From the NCBI GenBank assembly GCA_964019135.1, contig OZ025249.1, positions 38,515,759-38,579,758 on the forward strand: a DNA stretch of 64,000 bases. The letters are read 5' to 3'. Shown in pieces: positions 26,391 to 35,971 of this stretch. Positions within the stretch are counted from its first letter, which is position 1; the number at the start of each line of letters is the position of its first letter. A model generated the notes under the pieces. The model did no database searches and was not told the DNA's origin. It saw nothing but the letters and a program-made list of their open reading frames with translations. Made by a program: the position numbers and the translations under genes. This DNA is from Arenicola marina (lineage: Eukaryota > Annelida > Polychaeta > Arenicolidae).

Positions 26391-27002
26391 GTATGATCCG
26401 ATGAAATAGTACAAGATCATTTAAGTTATTTCGCTCCCTTGAATAAACACGTATGTAACACATATGCTGAAGTCTTATTATTGCTTATTATATACACGTA
26501 CATAGAAATAATAGATATTTATATGTAGCACATATGCAGTCATATATATATATATCAGTTCACCGTCCGTTATCTGGCGGCCTATAGCAGTGCGGTGCTC
26601 GTTCTCACAAGTCAAGCACTATCGACGGTCCACGTATCGGAGGCGGGGCGAGAAAGTCCATCTACGATAATTGATCTTCGCTGAAGTCGATCTCATCTAC
26701 GCCCTCTGTCGGCCAAACAAAGGTCTCGTGGCAGTCGAACTGGCTGGAGAGAAAAATAGGGTTGTACCCACCCCCAGGAGGTGCTGTTACCATTACCCTA
26801 TACCCCTCACCCCCGCTCCACTCTTACCGCAGCCACCATACCCTACCACGCCACAGGAGGGTTTGTCGGCAGTCTCACAGTCCAGAGATCAGGAGACCAG
26901 TCGTTATTTACCATTAACCGAGCCACAGTGGAAAGTAATTTATATCCAGATTAACTATCGATCAGAGATTAATTGGTTTGGTGTTATATGCCACTTTCAT
27001 GT

Positions 27003-27150
27003 ACACTTGGACTAAGCCCGGTCCTGGGTTCGAATCCGGGCAAAAGATTAGGGGCATCTTTCATCCGTTTATTCTTGATCATCCAGGGATGAGGGTCCTT
27101 GACCCAGTTTGGTCCATGTGTGCACGAAAATGGCCTAAAAGACCATTTGT
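27003..27150 (+). mobile_element. Probable second SINE family, B-box fragment
   Basis: It contains CCTGGGTTCGAATCCGGGC, a strong B-box match with a tRNA T-arm-like inverted flank, but the arm has a mismatched pair and no complete tRNA cloverleaf can be drawn upstream. The sequence after it does not match family 1. I read it as a tRNA-derived SINE remnant, not a functional tRNA gene. Confidence 0.4.
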
Positions 27151-27680
27151 TTCATTTCATTTTTTTGGGGTCCGATTTAAAGTATGTTATGAATAAAAAA
27201 TCAAATGGGTCAATCAAATAGGTGAATCGGCTGTCTCGAATTGTCACAGTGTCGAGCTTTGCCTTCCTCCAGCGGCTCCGCCCAGTGCCACTGTTCGGTG
27301 CCTACCCACGGTTCAGATCCTGCAACGATAATTTAATTCAAATACTTCATTCATAAACTCTTTTCCCCAATCCGTCTCTGATAGTTCACCCTAACATATG
27401 ATTTAGGTCATTTCTCTGAAAACACATAGCATCGCGACATTCGCGGCAATCAATATTCACAATACCCCCCCCCCCCCTCAAGCCCTCTTCTGCCCTCCTG
27501 TTATATCGAATGACCGGCGGCGTACCCCATCACAAGATTTCGGACTTGCACACCCCTCCTCCACCATCCCCCACCCCACACCCCCCTCCGAAACCCTGTC
27601 TTCGGGTGGGTTCTATCAGTGACTGTCAGACTTCCATTGTCGTCGCATCACCGCGTCAAGGCGGTGTGAACAGGATAACC

Positions 27681-27843
27681 ATGACAGCCAGCACTGCGCC
27701 CGGCCGCTGGGTCGGCCCCCTCCTCGTCCCCCTGCTGCTGGTGGTGGTGGCCCTGGTCGCCCGGGGCACCCTCGCCGGGGACGCCCCCGTGGTCGCCCCG
27801 CCCGAGGTCCCGGCCGATTGCCTCTCCCCTGACGGGTGTGAAA
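27681..27843 (+). CDS. Signal-peptide exon of an unidentified secreted or membrane protein
   Basis: The ATG at 27681 sits in ACCATGA (A at -3). It is followed by a short N-terminus with one Arg, a hydrophobic core (VGPLLVPLLLVVVALVA) and a likely cleavage region around RGTLAG. The mature part is about 22 residues, with Pro/Val-rich sequence and two Cys (DCLSPDGC). A GTAAGT donor begins at 27844, so the exon holds 54 codons plus one base (phase 1). The codons are strongly GC3-rich, unlike the AT-rich flanks. No following exon was recognised before the DPP exons at 35914, whose first exon needs a different phase. The exon could belong to a nested gene, to an alternative start, or to a gene whose other exons are lost in gaps or collapsed repeats. 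Confidence 0.5.
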
Positions 27844-28495
27844 GTAAGTCGATCCCCACAGCGGCCTTTAAGGGAAAATGGACATACATCCTGGCAAGAT
27901 GGATGACTAAAAAACTTTGATAATAATATTGTAATTGTATATTATTAGGTAGCAATGGTTCATGGTTCATATACCTATGTGAACTTTTGAGGCGTGAATC
28001 TTATACTCTTTGATTACTAATACTGTTCATATGTCAGACAACTGAGCTGCACACAATTTCCATTTGACCAAGTTGAGATGTTTCCAACTCAATATCCATG
28101 CGAGTCATCGTGACATAAAAGTATGAACACGAACTAATATGGTTCATGTAAGTATAAATACATGGTGTGAAACAAGTTTACATTCGGCCATTTTCTTCGG
28201 GTCATGTACAATTCGCCCTAATATAGCAGTCGACTAGGCGCTCAGCAATATGGCGAGGCGGGGATGGCGAGGCCGGCCCTCACCGGGGGTTGTCTTTAGA
28301 ATACTAATCTAAGTAGGCGACCGAATCCGAATGCGAAAAGCCAACTCCATTAATAACCATCCCACAGTCGCCTCTGTTATTTCGCTCACAAATCTTTAGA
28401 CAATTTAAAGGCCTGACACATCTCAGTGGATGAGGGCCAGATGTAGACCTAATTATACGTCTGCATGTGGCCATAAAACTCCGACTAAAGCCAGA
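27844..28495 (+). other. Probable intron start after the signal-peptide exon
   Basis: AT-rich unique sequence with a GTAAGT donor at its left edge and the 33 bp array at its right edge. Nothing else was recognised. Confidence 0.4.
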
Positions 28496-30809
28496 TGGAT
28501 GAGGTTAGGCCATACAGGCTGTAGACTATAGATGAGGTTAGGCCATACAGGCTGTAGACTATAGATGAGGTTAGGCCATACAGGCTGTAGACTATAGATG
28601 AGGTTAGGCCATACAGGCTGTAGACTATAGATGAGGTTAGGCCATACAGGCTGTAGACTATAGATGAGGTTAGGCCATACAGGCTGTAGACTATAGATGA
28701 GGTTAGGCCATACAGGCTGTAGACTATAGATGAGGTTAGGCCATACAGGCTGTAGACTATAGATGAGGTTAGGCCATACAGGCTGTAGACTATAGATGAG
28801 GTTAGGCCATACAGGCTGTAGACTATAGATGAGGTTAGGCCATACAGGCTGTAGACTATAGATGAGGTTAGGCCATACAGGCTGTAGACTATAGATGAGG
28901 TTAGGCCATACAGGCTGTAGACTATAGATGAGGTTAGGCCATACAGGCTGTAGACTATAGATGAGGTAAGGCCATACAGGCTGTAGACTATAGATGAGGT
29001 TAGGCCATACAGGCTGTAGACTATAGATGAGGTTAGGCCATACAGGCTGTAGACTATAGATGAGGTTAGGCCATACAGGCTGTAGACTATAGATGAGGTT
29101 AGGCCATACAGGCTGTAGACTATAGATGAGGTAAGGCCATACAGGCTGTAGACTATAGATGAGGTTAGGCCATACAGGCTGTAGACTATAGATGAGGTAA
29201 GGCCATACAGGCTGTAGACTATAGATGAGGTTAGGCCATACAGGCTGTAGACTATAGATGAGGTTAGGCCATACAGGCTGTAGACTATAGATGAGGTTAG
29301 GCCATACAGGCTGTAGACTATAGATGAGGTTAGGCCATACAGGCTGTAGACTATAGATGAGGTTAGGCCATACAGGCTGTAGACTATAGATGAGGTTAGG
29401 CCATACAGGCTGTAGACTATAGATGAGGTTAGGCCATACAGGCTGTAGACTATAGATGAGGTTAGGCCATACAGGCTGTAGACTATAGATGAGGTAAGGC
29501 CATACAGGCTGTAGACTATAGATGAGGTTAGGCCATACAGGCTGTAGACTATAGATGAGGTTAGGCCATACAGGCTGTAGACTATAGATGAGGTTAGGCC
29601 ATACAGGCTGTAGACTATAGATGAGGTTAGGCCATACAGGCTGTAGACTATAGATGAGGTTAGGCCATACAGGCTGTAGACTATAGATGAGGTAAGGCCA
29701 TACAGGCTGTAGACTATAGATGAGGTTAGGCCATACAGGCTGTAGACTATAGATGAGGTTAGGCCATACAGGCTGTAGACTATAGATGAGGTTAGGCCAT
29801 ACAGGCTGTAGACTATAGATGAGGTTAGGCCATACAGGCTGTAGACTATAGATGAGGTTAGGCCATACAGGCTGTAGACTATAGATGAGGTTAGGCCATA
29901 CAGGCTGTAGACTATAGATGAGGTTAGGCCATACAGGCTGTAGACTATAGATGAGGTTAGGCCATACAGGCTGTAGACTATAGATGAGGTAAGGCCATAC
30001 AGGCTGTAGACTATAGATGAGGTTAGGCCATACAGGCTGTAGACTATAGATGAGGTTAGGCCATACAGGCTGTAGACTATAGATGAGGTTAGGCCATACA
30101 GGCTGTAGACTATAGATGAGGTTAGGCCATACAGGCTGTAGGCTATAGATGAGGTTAGGCCATACAGGCTGTAGACTATAGATGAGGTAAGGCCATACAG
30201 GCTGTAGACTATAGATGAGGTTAGGCCATACAGGCTGTAGACTATAGATGAGGTTAGGCCATACAGGCTGTAGACTATAGATGAGGTTAGGCCATACAGG
30301 CTGTAGACTATAGATGAGGTTAGGCCATACAGGCTGTAGACTATAGATGAGGTAAGGCCATACAGGCTGTAGACTATAGATGAGGTTAGGCCATACAGGC
30401 TGTAGACTATAGATGAGGTAAGGCCATACAGGCTGTAGACTATAGATGAGGTTAGGCCATACAGGCTGTAGACTATAGATGAGGTTAGGCCATACAGGCT
30501 GTAGACTATAGATGAGGTTAGGCCATACAGGCTGTAGACTATAGATGAGGTTAGGCCATACAGGCTGTAGACTATAGATGAGGTTAGGCCATACAGGCTG
30601 TAGACTATAGATGAGGTTAGGCCATACAGGCTGTAGACTATAGATGAGGTTAGGCCATACAGGCTGTAGACTATAGATGAGGTAAGGCCATACAGGCTGT
30701 AGACTATAGATGAGGTTAGGCCATACAGGCTGTAGACTATAGATGAGGTTAGGCCATACAGGCTGTAGACTATAGATGAGGTTAGGCCATACAGGCTGTA
30801 GACTATAGA
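28496..30809. repeat. 33 bp minisatellite, about 70 copies, with two unit types
   Basis: The unit contains GAGGTTAGGCCATACAGGCT and then GTAGACTATAGAT. Nearly all units are identical except for one T/A site (GGTTAGG versus GGTAAGG); one unit near 30140 has a further single change. The A-type units begin their GGTAA at 28965, 29130, 29196, 29493, 29691, 29988, 30186, 30351, 30417 and 30681, all at multiples of 33. Two minus frames are open across the array (788 and 810 codons), which I regard as repeat artefacts. Confidence 0.95.
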
Positions 30810-32489
30810 CGCTGCCCATTGCTCGCGTTGAATCTCACTCCCCCACACTTTGCTTGAGGAGCGAGTGTCTTCATTTAAAGGCGGTGTTAGAAGCAGTGAC
30901 GCGAGATAAAGTGCCACAGGGGTTCAATAAAGAATGGCGTCTCGCCAAATTAAGATGGCCTTCTTGTGTATGGTTCGGCCATCGTCCAGCAGACGGCGCC
31001 ACCAGACGGACACTTGAAGGTTTAACGTCACACCTGTTTAGGTGTCACATATATTGCCAATGTTCTGTTTTAACTCCGCCGCCAAGTCTGGCTGGTTGAG
31101 ACTTTATTGCTAATAATCTCTATTTTTTATTTTGCGTTATCTGTATTTTGTTATTGACCACTAGAAATTAATGTACTTTAACAAATGGGAAATGGAACAT
31201 ATTTTATTTTCTTAAAGCAGCATATATGGTTAAGATAACCCGTGAAATGATGAACTTTGCATATATATTTTTTTTCTTTTGAAATACTTTTGCACCATAT
31301 GGCTTCACATATTAAACCAGACAAGTTTGAAATATTGATTTCCATTCATTAACAAATATGTTGTGGCTGGCCTGAAACTCATTTTAATAATCTTTAATAG
31401 ATTTAATTATTGGCTTTTACATTATTTTCTGCTTAGTTGTTGTTAGAGATGATCCTCTCTGGAAGCTTGGAGAGACCTGATCTCCATGTGGCAATTTTGT
31501 ATTCTTCGTCTGCCGCGGATTAAACCTAGACTCATGTGTCATGTGACCATGCTTTGTTTCGGTGTGAGGACAGCCATCCATGTCGCCTTGTACGTTCAAC
31601 TCAAAAAGTCAGTAAATTAATATAGCTAATCTAATCAAACCATGCGCAAGCATTACATGTTTTATTTGTGTACTCGAACCATAAAAGACTTTTCCTATAG
31701 ATCTATTTATATTTATGACTAACATATAAGCCGGCAATAAAATAAAATTATGCCGGTTTCGCCATTCTCGCCGAACGTCAGCCCTGAACAGACCCCCCCT
31801 CCCCCCCCCCCCCATCACTCCCCAATCCCATCACCCCCTCCCCCTCGCCTCACTAGACAACCCTAAAAGAACGGCCCTACCGCCCTCCTTCCCTGTCAGA
31901 CTATGATTGATTAAGGCTGTATGCCATTATCTCTGGCATATCTAATTTCACATAGTCCGGTCCCAAGTTTTACGCCGTACCTCCCCTTCCCGCCCCCATC
32001 CCCGGCGTGACGTAAGCTGGTAGCCACGTGATTCTAGCTGGATTAGCATTTACGGTCGATCTGGGAAAGCCGTACAGTAAACGGCCACATTATACCACAG
32101 TCTTCACTTCCGGTCTCGCATCGACATTTTGTATTTCCTTTTTTTTTGTTCTTGCCCTTCCTGGACACCGAACTATTTTGCAACCAATCTGACAAGACAC
32201 TTGTCCAGTAAATGGTCTGTCCATTGATCTCTGGCTGCGAGCTATTCGGGGGAGGTCCACTGATACCTACACCCCACCCGCCCCCTCTGACCTCCTGCCC
32301 GGGGTCACCCCCCCCCCGCTCTTCCTGTGATCCAATCAGGAAAGTCCTGCCCTGGACCACATGATTCCCTGGGGCGGGCTGGGTGATGCGCTCAAGTGAA
32401 TCACCCAATTATCCGATTAAAGTGATCCGCTCAAGCGATCCGCTCAAGTGCTCCACTTAAGTGATTCGTTTAGGGGTCGGAGTTAGGGT
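30810..32489. other. Intergenic or intronic stretch, no gene recognised
   Basis: Mostly AT-rich sequence with an oligo-C run near 31793-31813. From about 32415 the sequence holds decayed relatives of the 12 bp unit of the next array (GTGATCCGCTCA and similar). Confidence 0.5.
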
Positions 32490-32866
32490 CCACCCAGTGA
32501 TCCACCCACTGATCTACCCAGTGATCCACCCAGTGATCCACCCAGTGATCCACCCAGTGATCCACCCAGTGATCCACCCAGTGATCCACCCAGTGATCCA
32601 CCCAGTGATCCACCCACTGACCCACCCAGTGATCCACCCAGTGATCCACCCAGTGATCCACCCAGTGATCCACCCAGTGATCCACCCAGTGATCCACCCA
32701 GTGATCCACCCACTGACCCACCCAGTGATCCACCCAGTGATCCACCCACTGATCTACCCAGTGATCCACCCCAGTGATCCACCCAGTGATCCACCCAGTG
32801 ATCCACCCAGTGATCCACCCAGTGATCCACCCACTGACCCCACCCAGTGATCCACCCAGTGATTCG
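32490..32866. repeat. 12 bp minisatellite, about 31 copies
   Basis: The unit is CCCAGTGATCCA with a minority of CCCACTGACCCA and CCCACTGATCTA units. The period of 12 keeps frames open on both strands (for example repeated Ile-His-Pro-Val), with no coding support. Two single-base insertions near 32770 and 32840 shift the register. Confidence 0.95.
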
Positions 32867-33559
32867 GTTATTCTCCATCCCACGACCGATCACTCTCCTG
32901 GTCACCGACGCCCAGCGCCGCCTAATGACATATCACCCCCGCCCACCCGCCCACACAGCCACCCGCCCACTGGTGCACTGGTTTGACCGTTGTCATTTCA
33001 TCGTCGAGGTCAGAGGTTAAATACCTGCGCCATGAGCCGGGGAGGGGGAGATGTGATTAAGCTATAACGACCTCACCATCCCCTCCCGACCAGCCCTCGT
33101 GCCACACGTCGTTGACCCCTGACCTCTATATCCTCCCATCTGGCGTCCACCGTCCACCCAGAATATACCACCCGCCCCTCTCAACCCCCACCCCCCCCCT
33201 CCCACCACACCCCCACCGCACCCCCACCACACCCCCACCACACCTCTTCCCCCCTCGATGGAATGGTCCGTTCCGTTCGCCCCGCCGAGGTAACGTACCA
33301 TTAAACCGCCCCGGCCCCTCCGTGGTAACTGCATGGGCCGCAGCTGACCGCCACTCTCGAAATTAGTGGACAATATACTCCGCTTCACCGCTGACTTGTT
33401 CCCTGTCTCCTATATATATAATGAATAGAGCCGTGTTGCCCTCCATCCTATATAACAGGTCATGGAAGATCATGCATGGCTGGTTCCCCGAGCCCCCCCC
33501 CCCCTCTACCCCCCTGGGGGAAGGCAACTTGATTGGTTCATGTTTGTCTGGACAAACTG
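32867..33559. other. Intergenic or intronic stretch, C-rich simple sequence
   Basis: C-rich tracts occur around 33180-33250 (CCCCCACCACAC-type) and 33494-33510. No exon was recognised. Confidence 0.5.
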
Positions 33560-34215
33560 GCTCGTTCCCTGTTTGTCCTCTGTCACTTTGGGGCTTGCAT
33601 CTGCTGGTGCCCCGTTCCACGTCCCATGGGCTGGGTACCAGCCTGTATGTGTGTCACTGTATTCGGATTTTTTTGTTTGTTTTTTCTAAATGACGTGTTT
33701 CTGCTTGGGGCTGTCTTGTGTAACCCACCGGCTGAATCTATGTTTGCCTTTTCCACCGGCCTGGTTCCTTTTATTAGTGTCACTGACTGGGTCCCTGTAC
33801 TCCCCTGTCTGGGTACCTGTTCCATGTCCCATCGGGTTCTTCTTTTTGTCACACTGATTACTTTCCCTGGTGTCTTTGACCCGATGGCTGGTTCCATGTT
33901 CTCTCTGACCCATTGCCTGTTTCCATGTTCTCTTGACCCACTGGCGGGTGCCCCGTTCTTTGTGCACAATGGACTGATCCCATGTTCTCTGTGATCCACT
34001 GCCTGGTTCCATGATATGTTTGACCCACTGGCTGCTTTCATGGTGTCTTCGACACAATGGCTGGCTCCATGTCCCCTTTGCATGGTTCCATTTTCTCTTG
34101 ACCTACTGGCTGATTTCATGTTCCTTGTGACCCGTTGACTAGTCCCATGTTCTCGCTGACCCATTGTCTGGTCCCATGTTCTCTGTGACCCACCGGCTGG
34201 TTCCCTTTACTTTGA
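33560..34215. repeat. Decayed ~31 bp minisatellite
   Basis: The motif TGACCCACTGGCTGGTTCC followed by ATGTTCTCTG recurs about every 30-32 bases with heavy substitution and small length changes. It is clearest from 33800 to 34215. On the minus strand it gives a periodic peptide with REHGTSQWV-like repeats. High divergence between units marks it as much older than the other arrays. Confidence 0.8.
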
Positions 34216-34935
34216 CCCATTGGCTCTGCCAATATATGTTCAGCCCAATCGCCTTGTTAAATGTATTCCATTGAAGCATGACGTTGGAAGTCTGTCTTTA
34301 TCAGTGGCTTGGGCTCCTACCCTTCTCACACTCCATCAGCAACCGAAACTGCAACACCATTCTACCCCCCACCCCCCCCCCCATCAGCAACCAACACCCC
34401 CGAACTCCCCACCCCCACTTTGAACCCAGCCACATTAGCAGAACTTGTGAGCCTCAATGTGGACATTCCCTCCTCCTTTGCACTCTCTGCCGCCCTCCCA
34501 CCTCTCACCCCCCCCCCCTCCCACGCCCATTCCCGCCTGCCCATCCCCCACCCCCGCCAAACCCCCAAATCCCTGTTTGCTCTCGATCTGGCAGATCATC
34601 CATCTTAATGAGGTGTTTAATGTAGCGGAGCTGACAGCCAGGTCTGTCTGCATCGACAAGCCACAAAGGGGGCGCCTGGAGACCAATAAGATACGGATTT
34701 GTAACGTGAGACAAATAGGGATTCGAGTCGTTGCTTCATCGTCAGCGAACGTGGCGAGCTTGCCCCCCCCCCACCCACTACCTCGCCCCCTCGCTCGCCC
34801 CCAGCCCCTTCCTCCTTCTTCAGTCGGGGTCATTTCTCGCACGACTCGATGGAAATTGCCCTGAAAACTGCTACCCCTCCTTCATAATGGCTTCTGCCTC
34901 AAGCACTTTTTCAGGGAGTCAGAAATAAAAACTGT
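34216..34935. other. Intergenic or intronic stretch before the first assembly gap
   Basis: C-rich simple sequence (about 34363-34385 and 34508-34560) and no recognisable exon. Confidence 0.5.
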
Positions 34936-35135
34936 NNNNNNNNNNNNNNNNNNNNNNNNNNNNNNNNNNNNNNNNNNNNNNNNNNNNNNNNNNNNNNNNN
35001 NNNNNNNNNNNNNNNNNNNNNNNNNNNNNNNNNNNNNNNNNNNNNNNNNNNNNNNNNNNNNNNNNNNNNNNNNNNNNNNNNNNNNNNNNNNNNNNNNNNN
35101 NNNNNNNNNNNNNNNNNNNNNNNNNNNNNNNNNNN
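34936..35135. other. Assembly gap of 200 N
   Basis: A run of exactly 200 undetermined bases. The other gap in this window is also exactly 200, so the length is probably a placeholder and not a measurement. Confidence 0.98.
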
Positions 35136-35913
35136 GAAACGCTGTCATCCACCCGTGAGCGGTACCCCCCCCCCCCTCCCTCCCCCTGGACACCCCCTCC
35201 CCCCCCCCTCCACCTTCCCCCTAGCCAGCCCCCCCCTCCTCCAGCCTACCGAGATAATCCAGGGAGGAAACAGGGACGATGAGATTTAAGCCAGAGTAAC
35301 ATAATCCGTGACTTCTTCGGTTATGACTCTTGCCATAACGGGAAGACAAGACAGACGAGGCCGAGGTTTGTAAAACCCAAGATCTGCGGTAGATAACAAC
35401 CGATCATATTGCACAGATTTATTCCACCGATAGATCTCTTATATATATATATTATATTATATATACCCATGTCGGCTTGTTCCTCGGATAGTACCCCCAA
35501 CCCCACCCCAAACCAAATCCGCCAACCAAAAGAGATGATGATCGCCATGTAAACGGACGCTCTCGCCCCCCCCCCTCCCCCCCCCTCCCCCCCTCCCCCG
35601 CCCCTCCTCTCTTATTATAACTTTATAACGTGACTTATTATAACCTGAAACCGAAGAGCTGGTGTTGTTGTTGTGCCATAGTATCCGTGGTGACTGATAC
35701 TAGCGCGGTGATACCGCCACCACATTTGGGATAGCCCCGGATCTGCCGGCCCGGCCCCGCCCCGCCCCGCCCCGCCCGCCTGCTCTGGTATTTATTAACG
35801 GGGCCGGCGGTGGGGGCCTCATGCCGCCGTCTCCCGGGGACATCTGCGACTGGGCTTGGCTTGAGAGGAGGTTGCGCATTTCACCAGCTGCTGTCTCCCT
35901 GTGTTTCCTCCAG
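35136..35913 (+). other. Intron before the first visible DPP exon
   Basis: It contains oligo-C runs, a CCCCG pentanucleotide tract (about 35752-35780) and a pyrimidine-rich stretch ending CTCCAG at 35913, which serves as the splice acceptor. No exon encoding the preceding part of the hydrolase domain was recognised. Confidence 0.5.
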
Positions 35914-35971
35914 GTATCTTCGTGACAACCTGGGGTACGTGGATGCCACTAAGACCGCCATCTGGGGATGG
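35914..35971 (+). CDS. DPP-family exon ending at GW before the catalytic Ser
   Basis: Acceptor CTCCAG, donor GTGAGT. It starts with one base completing the previous codon, then 19 codons: YLRDNLGYVDATKTAIWGW. This matches the family segment just before the nucleophile elbow (VD.KR.AIWGW). It ends in phase 0. Confidence 0.88.

Larger units (their letters stand above)
24756..27680. other. Intergenic or intronic stretch with SINE remains
   Basis: Apart from the SINE copies at 26140-26390 and about 27003-27150, I see AT-rich sequence, oligo-C runs near 25555 and 27465, and no credible exon until 27681. Confidence 0.5.

Noticed and set aside
27003-27045. tRNA gene at the GGTTCGAATCC motif
   Set aside because: The T-arm has a mismatch, and no matching D-arm, anticodon arm or acceptor stem lies upstream.
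27681-27843. N-terminus of an M13 (neprilysin-like) peptidase, from CLSPDGC
   Set aside because: The family's N-terminal Cys pair normally has four residues between the cysteines; here there are five, and no following exon with the expected DPC..F motif was seen.
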